From Fusibacter sp963666805 (GTDB lineage: Bacteria; Bacillota; Clostridia; Peptostreptococcales; Acidaminobacteraceae): 64,000 bases of DNA. Every line of letters begins with the position of its first letter. The first letter of the stretch is position 1. Under the pieces are notes generated by a model. The model saw nothing but the letters and a program-made list of their open reading frames with translations, did not search any database and was not told the DNA's origin. The stretch is from NCBI GenBank assembly GCA_963666805.2, contig CAXXWR010000006.1, positions 186,001 to 250,000 of the forward strand, given 5' to 3'. Below, piece by piece: positions 25,333 to 33,995 of this stretch. A program made the position numbers and the translations under genes.

Positions 25333-26367
25333 TTATTCAAAATCATCCTGATCAAATATTTCAGTTATACTCACTGGCTTTAAAATTGACATTTCTTTAT
25401 TCAAATATTTTTTGACAAACAGCTCATCTTCCCCGGCGTAACATTTTTTTTGATAGCATGAAAAATGTTTAATCTTAAATCCTTCGTCTAATATTTCTTT
25501 AAAGGGCTTTTCCAAAACATTTCCTAATGTCATATGTAAATATGAACAGGGTAAGACTTCACCATAGGGGTTAATATAGGGTCTATTAACTGCAAGACAT
25601 CCACTTACTTTTTCACGTGTTGTATCAATGAGTGGCCATATATCTCTCCAAATATTGCGATACTTTTTCCTTAATAATTGAAGTCTATTGCTATCATTAT
25701 CATCTAGCATAACGTCATAATGTCCTCGCCAATTTCCTGTAGGTGTAGCAACGATTAATCCTAATTGATATCCATTCTTTTCACAAAATTCACAAATATC
25801 TTCTATTTCTTTACTTTGAGCATTATAGTGTCCTACTAAAAAATTCACAGAAACACTCATTCCTTCTTTTTTAGCATTTTGAAGTGCTTTTAATGCATGC
25901 GCGTATGCACCTTGAACCCCCCTGAATTCATCATGAATCTTTGCTTCTGTACTATCCAAACTCACAATAATTCTCGCTACACCAGCTTCTGATAGCCGTT
26001 GAGCCATAAGTTCATCCAATAAATATCCATTCGTTGTAATACCAATATTAAATCGTTCAGAACCAATGGCACCTATTATTTCAAAAAGTTCTGGTATGAT
26101 AAGAGGTTCTCCACCTTCAATAATGACTTCAAACATACCCATTTCATCAGCTTGATCAGAAAGTGTTTTAACAGACTCTACAGTTAACGTCCCTTTTACT
26201 GGGAAAATCGGAGACTCTGTAAAACATTGTTGACATTTAAAATTACATGCGTTACTATAATTCAAAAAAAAGCCTCTAGGCACTGTACTAACAAATCCCA
26301 ATTTATCAATTGTTCTATTATATTTCCTCATTTTATTTAGTACTTGAGGAGAACTTAATAAGCCCAT
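25333..26367 (-). CDS. Radical SAM/SPASM domain protein
   Basis: The 344-residue protein has the radical SAM cluster CNFKCQQC (Cys41, Cys45, Cys48) after a short N-terminal helix, the GGE-like EGGEPLI motif, and a C-terminal cysteine set in CLAVNRPYINPYGEVLPCSY and CYQKKCYAGED that fits a SPASM auxiliary iron-sulfur site. SPASM enzymes often modify peptides, but some act on sugars or small molecules. GGAGG lies upstream of ATG 26367, whose start abuts the SDR stop (TAAATG). No precursor-peptide gene was seen, so a sugar or acyl substrate is more likely. Confidence 0.85.
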   Translation of the reverse strand: MGLLSSPQVLNKMRKYNRTIDKLGFVSTVPRGFFLNYSNACNFKCQQCFTESPIFPVKGTLTVESVKTLSDQADEMGMFEVIIEGGEPLIIPELFEIIGAIGSERFNIGITTNGYLLDELMAQRLSEAGVARIIVSLDSTEAKIHDEFRGVQGAYAHALKALQNAKKEGMSVSVNFLVGHYNAQSKEIEDICEFCEKNGYQLGLIVATPTGNWRGHYDVMLDDNDSNRLQLLRKKYRNIWRDIWPLIDTTREKVSGCLAVNRPYINPYGEVLPCSYLHMTLGNVLEKPFKEILDEGFKIKHFSCYQKKCYAGEDELFVKKYLNKEMSILKPVSITEIFDQDDFE

Positions 26368-27108
26368 TTATAAACCTCCATCTACCCTAATAATTTCTCC
26401 AGTTACATATGAGGACATTGCTGATGCTAAAAAAACAGCAACATCTGCGACTTCACTTGGATCACCTATTTTCTTTAAGCTAGTTCTTTCTAATACTTCA
26501 TCAATAATAGCACCATCATTTTCTTCAAACATATCTGTATTTATATATCCTGGAGCAATTGAATTTACTCTAATATTATAAGCACCTAATTCTTTAGCTA
26601 ATACCTGCGTTGAATAAATTAACGCAGCTTTACTACTACCATAAGCAATGGTCCCACGATTCCCTTTTAATCCTGTTACAGAAGAAATATTAATGATATT
26701 TCCTGACTTATTTTTCATCATCAATCGCACAATTTGTTGAGTAAATGCCATCGGTCCATAAAAATTTACATCAAAAATATCTTTCATTGTTTCTATCTTT
26801 GTCATTGAAACCAATCCCCCATGGGCTTTTCCAGCATTATTTATTAAAATATCAATCGTATTTTTGTTTGATCTTATTTCATTAACTGCAAGCTTTATTT
26901 CTTTATCATCAGTTAAATCAAAATAAATCGGAATAATCTTTACGTTGTAGTCTATTGCCCACTCATGTAATTGTTTTTCAAAATCTAAATTCTTACACCT
27001 GGCACATGCATATACATTGGCTCCATTTCTCGCAAACTTTTCTACAATCGCTTTACCAATTCCCCGATTTGAACCCGTAACAATAGCCCACTTTTTATTT
27101 AAAAGCAT
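26368..27108 (-). CDS. SDR-family oxidoreductase (FabG-like)
   Basis: The 246-residue short-chain dehydrogenase has the nucleotide motif TGSNRGIG (11-18), NNAGKAHGG, the catalytic region with serine in NISSVTG and YGSSK, and the C-terminal SYVTGEIIRVDGGL typical of FabG-like ketoreductases. It uses NAD(P)H to interconvert keto and hydroxy groups, here plausibly on a carrier-bound acyl chain given the adjacent FabZ-like and ACP genes. ATG 27108 is chosen (GGAGG five bases upstream) over TTG 27120. Confidence 0.88.
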   Translation of the reverse strand: MLLNKKWAIVTGSNRGIGKAIVEKFARNGANVYACARCKNLDFEKQLHEWAIDYNVKIIPIYFDLTDDKEIKLAVNEIRSNKNTIDILINNAGKAHGGLVSMTKIETMKDIFDVNFYGPMAFTQQIVRLMMKNKSGNIINISSVTGLKGNRGTIAYGSSKAALIYSTQVLAKELGAYNIRVNSIAPGYINTDMFEENDGAIIDEVLERTSLKKIGDPSEVADVAVFLASAMSSYVTGEIIRVDGGL

Positions 27109-27123
27109 ATTATCCTCCAAAAT

Positions 27124-27573
27124 TTAAGGAGTAACTTTGTTAAATTGATCAACAACAATAAATGTCAGCTCTGCATCGCAAACAACTTTGTCATCAACAG
27201 AACAATTCCCCTTTACTTTTGCAACACCATATTTATAGCTTATAATGTTTGTATCAATCACAAGTATCGAACTAGGTCTAACCGTTCCAGAGCACCTTGT
27301 ATGATGAATCTTAGACAAATAGCATCTTTTTCCTTTTAAACCGGGTAAAGTAACTATTGCAATAGTTGCCATTTGTCCAATTGCCTCTACCAACAATACT
27401 CCTGGGACAATGGGATCTCCAACATAATGGTACTTAAAAAACCAGTCATTCATATTTAAAAATTTATGTCCCTTTGCTCCAACACCTGGCTCAACGTTAT
27501 CTACATGATCAATTAATAAAAATGGATAAACTTGAGATTGGTATTCTAGTATTTCTTTATAATTTAATTCCAT
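27124..27573 (-). CDS. FabZ-like hotdog-fold hydroxyacyl dehydratase
   Basis: The 149-residue protein has the FabZ elements VYPFLLIDHV (16-25), catalytic-type His49 in FKYHYVGDPIVPGV and Glu63 in LLVEAIGQ. It is expected to dehydrate a 3-hydroxyacyl-ACP to the 2-enoyl form, or to act as a hotdog thioesterase. It overlaps the ACP gene by 17 bases and sits next to the FabG-like gene, a reduction-dehydration pair without a ketosynthase. GxFPG, usual in FabZ, is replaced by YVGDP, which hints at an altered substrate. Confidence 0.82.
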   Translation of the reverse strand: MELNYKEILEYQSQVYPFLLIDHVDNVEPGVGAKGHKFLNMNDWFFKYHYVGDPIVPGVLLVEAIGQMATIAIVTLPGLKGKRCYLSKIHHTRCSGTVRPSSILVIDTNIISYKYGVAKVKGNCSVDDKVVCDAELTFIVVDQFNKVTP

Positions 27574-27796
27574 AACGTCCTACAATTTCTTTTCCAATAT
27601 CATATGATGACAAATCAATCATATCATCTGTTTCAAAAGCGATATCAAAAGCATCTTCAATACAAGCCACTAAAGTCATGTGACCAACAGAATCCCAGTC
27701 GGGTACACTTTGATAAACTAATTCTGAATTTAATTGTTCGTCTTTTAAATCCAAGGCTTCTTTAAAAGCTTCATTATATTTTTCTAAATTTGACAT
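27557..27796 (-). CDS. Dedicated acyl carrier protein of insert B
   Basis: The 79-residue acidic protein has the phosphopantetheine site VPDWDSVGHMTLV with Ser36, as in the carriers of sugar and secondary-metabolite loci, unlike the DIDSID of the acpP at 2650. AGGAG precedes ATG 27796. It is second in the operon, after the GNAT-like gene, and overlaps the FabZ-like gene. It is the likely scaffold for the acyl group built by the SDR, FabZ-like and LuxC/LuxE/ligase proteins. Confidence 0.88.
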   Translation of the reverse strand: MSNLEKYNEAFKEALDLKDEQLNSELVYQSVPDWDSVGHMTLVACIEDAFDIAFETDDMIDLSSYDIGKEIVGRYGIKL

Positions 27797-27800
27797 ATTA

Positions 27801-28844
27801 TCATCTCCTATATTTTTTTAATCTGTAGTTTGGTCTATCTTGATCTGCATCTCCCTTAAATAATATCATATTTTCATGTGATTTTTCATACCATACACTT
27901 TTATTTTCAAGTAAAAAAGGTTCAAAATAACTAGGAATTATATTTTCATCGTTATCTTCTCGTTTAATAAATCCAGATTTCTCCATAACGCTTTCATCTA
28001 CACCACATTGAAGAAATTCAACAAACTCATAATAATTTTCTTCAATTAGCTTTTGAGTAAAAGCACCAAGCATTCCCAGCATCTCATAATTTCCTATAAA
28101 ATCAACATATCTTAACATTTTTGCATTATTATAATTTTCTTCTCTCGAAACCAAAATAAATTTCTCATCTTTTAACTTGAGTAAATATATATCATAATGG
28201 TAAATTGGATGTTGGAAGTATCTTTTCTTAAAATAATTGTCACTTTTATATGGTAAATAATTGTATTTTTGACTAAAATCAAATTCAGCCATTAATTCTT
28301 CAAAGTTGTCTATTTTAACAAAGGAAACATCTGTTGATTTTACATCAAAAGGAATTATATTTTTATTTTTAACCTTTGCAATCTTATATTCTTTTTGATC
28401 TCTCAAGCGATAATAATGGTTCATAACACCTACATAACGATTAAAATACTTCTTAACAATTGGAATCATCGTTTTAGGATTTGTTCCAATTCCGCAAAAA
28501 TATTGATATTGAGTTTCTAATTTAAGCCGTTTCATCATTTCAATTCCTAGCAATGGTACTTTAGCAGTCGTTCTAACTTTTGCAATTATCCCACATATAT
28601 GCAAATCTGTTTTATCTTCAGAATATCTATTAAACCCCATGATTCCTTCTATTTGATTGGTCATTTTATCAATAACTAACAAAAAATCAACTCGATTATC
28701 ATTTACATGCTGCCAACAAAAAAAATCTTTATCAATCCCCATTAGATGATCTTTCCGCCACTCATCTCTTATAAATTTCATTATATCATCAATATCATCT
28801 GGTTTAGCTAGTCTAAAAATATAATATTCATCATATTTATTCAT
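27801..28844 (-). CDS. GNAT-type acyltransferase-like protein, first gene of the insert B operon
   Basis: The 347-residue protein starts with a GNAT-like beta strand and helix (YYIFRLAKPDDIDDIMKFIRDEWRKDH) and IEGIMGFNRY, then has a long basic and aromatic second half with possible second GNAT domain (about 170-340). I do not recognise a characterised relative. It directly precedes the ACP, so acyl transfer from the carrier to a sugar amine is a fair proposal. ATG 28844 is used (GAGGTG seven bases upstream); GTG 28862 is rejected. Confidence 0.6.
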   Translation of the reverse strand: MNKYDEYYIFRLAKPDDIDDIMKFIRDEWRKDHLMGIDKDFFCWQHVNDNRVDFLLVIDKMTNQIEGIMGFNRYSEDKTDLHICGIIAKVRTTAKVPLLGIEMMKRLKLETQYQYFCGIGTNPKTMIPIVKKYFNRYVGVMNHYYRLRDQKEYKIAKVKNKNIIPFDVKSTDVSFVKIDNFEELMAEFDFSQKYNYLPYKSDNYFKKRYFQHPIYHYDIYLLKLKDEKFILVSREENYNNAKMLRYVDFIGNYEMLGMLGAFTQKLIEENYYEFVEFLQCGVDESVMEKSGFIKREDNDENIIPSYFEPFLLENKSVWYEKSHENMILFKGDADQDRPNYRLKKYRR

Positions 28845-28879
28845 AGAAAACACCTCTATCACAAATACAAAACCAAATA

Positions 28880-28928
28880 AAAGAATATCCTAAATAGCTA
28901 ATTCAATAACCCGCTTAAGATATTCTTT
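28880..28928 (-). terminator. Hairpin after fliS, possible terminator
   Basis: AAAGAATATCTTAA (28928-28915) pairs with TTAGGATATTCTTT (28893-28880) with one U-G. A loose T-rich tract follows. It separates fliS from insert B. The U-G pair suits only the minus-strand RNA. Confidence 0.5.
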
Positions 28929-28941
28929 ATCCATTTCGTGT

Positions 28942-29418
28942 CTATATGCTTATTTTAAAAGATTTCTTCCAAGTTTCTCTAAAATCTTCAGCAATCTCCA
29001 AAGCTTCTTTAAATGCATCTAAATTTTTCTCAAAATTTCCAGTAAAAACACGGTTCATTAGATATTCATATAGCTGATCCATATGATTACTGATATGAAT
29101 TTTCATATCTAACGTACTTCTTAACTCATCAATAATAGCTTGTGCCCTTTGAGAATTATAATTTACTGCTTCATAATTTTTACTATCAAGACTTAAGATG
29201 GCCTTCTTAATAAACTTAACCAACCCATCATATAACATAAATGTTAATTCTTCTGGTTTTGCAGACATTATTTTTGACTCTAAATACTGATTTGATTGGT
29301 TATCTTTATTTTGTTGTCGCATCTTAATAATGCGATCTTGATTATTATTTTTTACACCTATATCATTTCTAGAAAGTGTCTTTGGTCTAGAATAATTATA
29401 TGAATTAATGATTGCCAT
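28942..29418 (-). CDS. fliS: Flagellin export chaperone FliS
   Basis: FliS binds the flagellin C terminus in the cytoplasm and delivers it to the export gate. Residues about 45-158 match FliS: YLESKIMSAKPEELTFMLYDGLVKFIKKA then four helices. The first 45 residues are an asparagine/glutamine-rich extension not found in the usual 130-residue FliS. AAGGAGG precedes ATG 29418. It follows fliD and a FliT-like gene, in the conserved filament operon started by the flaG sigma-D promoter. Confidence 0.93.
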   Translation of the reverse strand: MAIINSYNYSRPKTLSRNDIGVKNNNQDRIIKMRQQNKDNQSNQYLESKIMSAKPEELTFMLYDGLVKFIKKAILSLDSKNYEAVNYNSQRAQAIIDELRSTLDMKIHISNHMDQLYEYLMNRVFTGNFEKNLDAFKEALEIAEDFRETWKKSFKISI

Positions 29419-29447
29419 ATATCCTCCTTTTCATAAACGAGTTCTGT

Positions 29448-29810
29448 TTACTTTTTGTTGTCAAATTTTTTCCCAATTATTGAAGACACATTCAAATAAC
29501 TTCCTTGAGCACTTTTTCTTTTAAATGTATTGAGCTTATTCTTTTTTTTGCCATGTATTTTTTCTTCAATCTCATCTTTAAACTGATTCATTGATACCAT
29601 ACACTTTTTATCAAGAATTTCATATTTTTTTAAGTCTTCTTTCATAACTTCAGTTAAATCATTATCCTTAACAAAATCAATTAAGTCATCAATATATTTT
29701 TGCCTCTCTTGAATTGAATGTTGAATGATATCAAAATTTCTTACCTCAATTGCACTTTCAATAATATACGTTTCATCTAAAATTTTTTTAATCAAAAGCT
29801 CTCCCGTCAT
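29448..29810 (-). CDS. FliT/FlgN-like flagellar chaperone candidate
   Basis: A 120-residue, highly charged and helical protein between fliD and fliS, with a basic C-terminal tail (GKKKNKLNTFKRKSAQGS). FliT proteins cap FliD export in this operon position; similarity here is judged from size, helices and context rather than a clear motif. GGAAGGG precedes ATG 29810, ten bases after the fliD stop. Confidence 0.55.
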   Translation of the reverse strand: MTGELLIKKILDETYIIESAIEVRNFDIIQHSIQERQKYIDDLIDFVKDNDLTEVMKEDLKKYEILDKKCMVSMNQFKDEIEEKIHGKKKNKLNTFKRKSAQGSYLNVSSIIGKKFDNKK

Positions 29811-29819
29811 TTTCCCTTC

Positions 29820-31745
29820 CTAACTCAAATTAGATAAAGCTGATGTTTGAGATTGCATGTTTGAGATTGCTTGTTCCATTTTTGCAAACATATTATAATA
29901 GTAGGCTTCCTGATCTGATAAATCATCTAACAACTTATCAATTCTAGTTTGATAATCGTCAATTTGATCTTGAATGACATTATCAAACTCAGTTGTATCA
30001 GATTCTACTCCTGCCTTTAAAATTAATAGACCCTTACGAGAACCCTCATAATCAGAATAAGCATCTTTATTAGAAGTTCTTACGTAATTGTTAATGATAT
30101 CTTTTAATCGATTTCCGATGCCATTTTCACTATATCTTGTTTTGGTATTTGCCGTATCTAGGTACTCATACTCAGACTTTTGAGTGAATAGAGCCTTTAC
30201 GCCTTCTAAATTAGTTTCAAGTGCTTTAGTTAACTTATCTTCATCAACAGTTAATTTTCCTCGGTCTAAATATCCTGTAGAGCCAATCCCTATACCATTC
30301 ATGGTAACACCAGCATCTTTAATCGGTTCAACGATAGCATTTCTAAATGCAATCATCATAGATTCTAATTCAGATGCACCACTAAGTATACCACTTTTAG
30401 CCTTCTCCTCCCACTTTTCAATTTCTTCATCTGACATTGAATCTTTTTCCTCTTCAGTCAAAGGCTCATAGTCATAATCTTTTTTCTCAGAAGTTTTTTT
30501 ATAAACATAATCCAGAATATCATTATAATCTGATACTAAAGACTTAATTTTTTCAACTATATCTTCCGTATTACCATCAATTTTTATATCAATAGCATCT
30601 GCAGTAGTTTCATTTAATTGATAAGATACGCCATCAATCGTAAAAGCATTATCTGATTTCGAAATTAAATTTCCATCTAATTGAAATTTTGCATTTTGTC
30701 CTTCCATTCTTGATACACCAACAGCTGCACCAGTTCCATCTACAACATCACCCGCATTAAATAAATGTGAAAAAACTTGTTCAGCACTTGATCCATCTTC
30801 AATAGTAATATTATTAACTGATCCTGTTTTATTGGATTGTAACGAAAATTGATCATTTAAAGAATCAAATGAAATTTTTACATTTGCACTTGAATTATTA
30901 ATTTTTTGAACCATTTGAGAAATTGTATCTGTTTCGTCTAATGCTATGCTTACTCCATTTATTTCAAATCCAGCTAAATCAGAATTCGTAAGTCCATATA
31001 ATTCATTTAATGATTTTGTTTGATAACTATTACTGCTTTGTCCATTTGTAATCCCTAATGCAGAGAAAGAATCAACATTACCATTATAGGTCAACGCGAC
31101 CAATGTATTTCCTGGAGAACTCATTTTAATTTCGCCAGATTCATTTGAAACAATATTAGAAAAATCACTTCCAAATGCTGAAGAAATTTTACTGTTAAGT
31201 GCAGAGACTAAATCATCTGTAGAAAGCATTGCGGAAATATCACTATTGGAAATCCGAATGACTTTCGGCGAACCATCTATTGCTAAAGACATCTCAAAGT
31301 CTGCTCCCGATAATGTTGTCTTGAAGTTTGAAAGATCAAACCCACTACTAGTGATCCCAGTTAAATTACCCTCATTGCCCGTCCAACTATCTTTAGTTGC
31401 CAATTGATCAATACTATTGATTGTGTGATTATAATTCGAAATATTTCCACCATTTGTAATCGTAACCGCATTAGTATCAGTGCCATTACTTTTGACTGAA
31501 AAATTATACGAATTAAAAAAAGTACTTGATGTAATATTGTTGGTAGGATTTAAAACATCAAAATATTTACTTTGAAAATCTGTCATTTTAGAGATAACAT
31601 TCCTATAAGCCTCTTTTTGCCATTCAGAATATTGCATATCTTTTTTTACACTATCAACTCTTATTTGTTGGGCGTTCATTAACTCTTTAATAATAGCATC
31701 AGTGTCTAAACCTGATGACATACCTGTCAATCTAATATTTGACAT
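29820..31745 (-). CDS. fliD: Flagellar filament cap protein FliD
   Basis: FliD forms the filament cap that folds flagellin subunits at the tip. The 641-residue protein has the N-terminal FliD_N opening (NIRLTGMSSGLDTDAIIKELM), NVKISFDSLNDQFSL in the middle, and C-terminal FliD_C helices with SDYNDILDYVY and the coiled end DYQTRIDKLLDDLSDQEAYYY. ATG 31745 is preferred to GTG 31754 on ribosome-site spacing. It is longer than B. subtilis FliD (about 500), through extra surface domains. Downstream genes are the FliT-like gene and fliS. Confidence 0.94.
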   Translation of the reverse strand: MSNIRLTGMSSGLDTDAIIKELMNAQQIRVDSVKKDMQYSEWQKEAYRNVISKMTDFQSKYFDVLNPTNNITSSTFFNSYNFSVKSNGTDTNAVTITNGGNISNYNHTINSIDQLATKDSWTGNEGNLTGITSSGFDLSNFKTTLSGADFEMSLAIDGSPKVIRISNSDISAMLSTDDLVSALNSKISSAFGSDFSNIVSNESGEIKMSSPGNTLVALTYNGNVDSFSALGITNGQSSNSYQTKSLNELYGLTNSDLAGFEINGVSIALDETDTISQMVQKINNSSANVKISFDSLNDQFSLQSNKTGSVNNITIEDGSSAEQVFSHLFNAGDVVDGTGAAVGVSRMEGQNAKFQLDGNLISKSDNAFTIDGVSYQLNETTADAIDIKIDGNTEDIVEKIKSLVSDYNDILDYVYKKTSEKKDYDYEPLTEEEKDSMSDEEIEKWEEKAKSGILSGASELESMMIAFRNAIVEPIKDAGVTMNGIGIGSTGYLDRGKLTVDEDKLTKALETNLEGVKALFTQKSEYEYLDTANTKTRYSENGIGNRLKDIINNYVRTSNKDAYSDYEGSRKGLLILKAGVESDTTEFDNVIQDQIDDYQTRIDKLLDDLSDQEAYYYNMFAKMEQAISNMQSQTSALSNLS

Positions 31746-31787
31746 ACTTTTCACATCCTTTTCATATTCTCTGTAAGAAAGAGACCT

Positions 31788-32171
31788 TTACGCTTCTTCA
31801 TCAACAAAAATGCCAGCTAGCTCCCACATTTTTGCAATCATATCTTGAATTTTTTTAGGAGGAAACTCTCCAATAACTTCATTCGTAACTGAATCTTTTA
31901 TTGTATACATTACTGCATGAGTCTTATCATGAATACTTACCTCAATAACACGATTATGTTTTTTTAAACTTTGATTGGCTTGTTCAATTGCTTGTGATAT
32001 TATTTCATCTGAAAGGTCTTTATCTTTATTAAGTTGCTTTTCACTCTTTAATTCATCAGCAGAATCTACTTCTACTTTTTTTTGAATGTTCATTACATCT
32101 GAAGTACGATAATCATTGCTAGCTTGTTTTATTCCTACATTAACTGTTTCTAAGCCCGAATTGATTTTCAT
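31788..32171 (-). CDS. flaG: FlaG-family flagellar protein
   Basis: The 127-residue protein has the FlaG C-terminal domain (about 65-127): LKKHNRVIEVSIHDKTHAVMY then VIGEFPPKKIQDMIAKMWELAGIFVDEEA, preceded by a low-complexity basic/acidic linker. FlaG influences filament length; the mechanism is unclear. Its sigma-D promoter starts the flaG-fliD-fliT-fliS unit. In B. subtilis the homologue yvyC likewise follows hag. Confidence 0.9.
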   Translation of the reverse strand: MKINSGLETVNVGIKQASNDYRTSDVMNIQKKVEVDSADELKSEKQLNKDKDLSDEIISQAIEQANQSLKKHNRVIEVSIHDKTHAVMYTIKDSVTNEVIGEFPPKKIQDMIAKMWELAGIFVDEEA

Positions 32172-32221
32172 TTTACACCCCTTTCAGTTACAATAAAATG
32201 TAAAGCTTTATTATATTTATA

Positions 32222-32249
32222 ATATCGACAACATCACAAAATTTCTTTA
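32222..32249 (-). promoter_or_regulatory. Sigma-D promoter of the flaG-fliD-fliS unit
   Basis: TAAA (32249-32246), 16 bases and GTCGATAT (32229-32222) on the minus strand; sigma-D consensus is TAAA-N15-GCCGATAT. It begins 51 bases before the flaG ATG. Confidence 0.85.
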
Positions 32250-32327
32250 GCTATCTAGAGAAATATACTAAAAAATCTGTCAACTTAAGGTATCTTAAAG
32301 ACTTAATCAAAATTGCATTAGTTAAAA

Positions 32328-32786
32328 TTACTTATTAAACTTAAAAGATACTATACCCTCATCGCTTTCGGATATCATAACAAAACCACAGCGTTTAAAT
32401 AAACACAACGACGCACTGTTATGTCCCAATACTTTTGCAAATAAATTTTTGTCTGAATGTATTCTTTTGATGATTTCAATCATCTCATGTCCTACACCTT
32501 TCATTCGATAATGATTATCTACAGCTAAGCTAATTTCCCATTCATTATTATCATTCATTTTATCAATTCTAATATACCCAACATTTTTACCCAATATTTG
32601 GGCAATATATAAAATGTGATTATTATCTATCATAATATTTTGAAGCCACTTTTGATGATCTTCAAAAGTAAACACTGCTTTTGACACTGAATTGACAATC
32701 ACATCTTCAGTTGTTCTTAACTGATATAAAAATAATGCATCCTCCATTGTGGCGAATACTAATTTAATTTCATTTTTATTAGTCAC
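32328..32786 (-). CDS. pseH: Pseudaminic pathway N-acetyltransferase PseH
   Basis: PseH acetylates the C4 amine of UDP-4-amino-AltNAc, step three of the pathway. The 152-residue GNAT protein has NNEWEISLAVDNHYRMKGVGHEM with the acetyl-CoA loop and the C-terminal LFKRCGFV. It is identified chiefly by its place after pseB and pseC. GTG 32786 with AAGGA upstream is the start. Last gene of insert A. Confidence 0.82.
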   Translation of the reverse strand: MTNKNEIKLVFATMEDALFLYQLRTTEDVIVNSVSKAVFTFEDHQKWLQNIMIDNNHILYIAQILGKNVGYIRIDKMNDNNEWEISLAVDNHYRMKGVGHEMIEIIKRIHSDKNLFAKVLGHNSASLCLFKRCGFVMISESDEGIVSFKFNK

Positions 32787-32801
32787 TTTTCCTTCCTTAT
32801 T

Positions 32802-33995
32802 TTATTTTGAATAGAACTGAGTTACTTTATTAACAGCTTCAATGACAGCATGTACCTCTTCGTTAGTCATAGAAGGATAGAGTGGAATTGTCACTAAAGA
32901 ATTAAAGATTTCTTCTGCATTTGGACACAAACCTTTCTCATATCCTATTTGTTGATAATAAGGATGTAAATAAACTGGAATGTAATGGACATTTACACCG
33001 ATATTTTCTTTTTTCAATGCACGGAACCATTCATTTCGATTGCCATTCATTACCTCAATGTTCCATCTCAATACATATAGATGCCTACATGTATCACTCT
33101 CCTTAATTTCATTTTGAACGATTAAAGCGTTATTATTAATAAACGCTTCATTGTACATATTAACTATCTCTTTTCGTCTCGCTTTAGAGCTTTCAATTTT
33201 ACTTAGCTGACTTATTCCTAAAGCACATTGAATATCTGTTAACCTATAGTTGAAACCTAAAATTTGTTGCTCATAATAAAACGATTCTTGTCCTTGGTCA
33301 ATAAGGATATCCTCATCTCTAGTAATACCATGAGAAGCAAATAATTTTAATCGTTCTTCCATATGAAGATTATTGGTTGTTACCATTCCACCTTCGCCAG
33401 ATGTAATTGTTTTAACTGGATGAAAACTAAAAGTTGTTAAATCTGCAATTTCTCCAACCATCTTGTCTTTATAGCGTGTTCCTATTGAATGGGAAGCATC
33501 TTCAATAAGAATTAAATTGAACTCTTCGCAGATTTTTTTAATTTCATCTAAATTAACCGCTTGTCCAGTATAATCTACAGCTATAACAGCCTTGGTTTTG
33601 CTTGATATATTGGCTCTTATACTTTCAGTAGAAATATTATAAGTATCAAGGTCAACATCAGCAAACACGGGAATTGCTCCCATGTATAAGACACAATTCG
33701 AACTTGCAGCAAAAGTCAATGAAGAGACAATTACCTCATCACCGCTTTTAATTCCCGCAGCATAACATGCTGCATGTAATGCTGCAGTACCATTACAAAA
33801 TGATACTGCATATTTAGAATTAACATATTTTGCAACTTTCTCTTCAAATATTTTCACATAGGGTCCTGTCGTTAAATAGTCACTTTTTAAAACATTTACA
33901 ACCGACTCAATATCTATTTCATCAATTGATTGTTTCCCATATGGAATAAAATGATCTGAAGAGGGTTTTCCTCCAAACATTGCCAATTTATTCAT
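32802..33995 (-). CDS. pseC: UDP-4-amino-sugar aminotransferase PseC
   Basis: PseC transfers an amino group from glutamate to the 4-keto sugar made by PseB, using PLP. The 397-residue DegT/DnrJ/EryC1 protein has FCNGTAALHAA, VIEDASHS-like LILIEDASHSIGTRY and the PLP lysine in SFHPVKTITSGEGG. ATG 33995 (GGAG upstream) is used; it overlaps the pseB stop. Together with pseB it forms the committed steps to the altrose branch. Confidence 0.93.
   Translation of the reverse strand: MNKLAMFGGKPSSDHFIPYGKQSIDEIDIESVVNVLKSDYLTTGPYVKIFEEKVAKYVNSKYAVSFCNGTAALHAACYAAGIKSGDEVIVSSLTFAASSNCVLYMGAIPVFADVDLDTYNISTESIRANISSKTKAVIAVDYTGQAVNLDEIKKICEEFNLILIEDASHSIGTRYKDKMVGEIADLTTFSFHPVKTITSGEGGMVTTNNLHMEERLKLFASHGITRDEDILIDQGQESFYYEQQILGFNYRLTDIQCALGISQLSKIESSKARRKEIVNMYNEAFINNNALIVQNEIKESDTCRHLYVLRWNIEVMNGNRNEWFRALKKENIGVNVHYIPVYLHPYYQQIGYEKGLCPNAEEIFNSLVTIPLYPSMTNEEVHAVIEAVNKVTQFYSK

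Noticed and set aside
28883..28930. Short minus-strand frame reading MDKEYLKRVIELAI
   Set aside because: Only 14 codons, and the DNA is better explained as the hairpin after fliS; similarity to RibD starts is too short to use.
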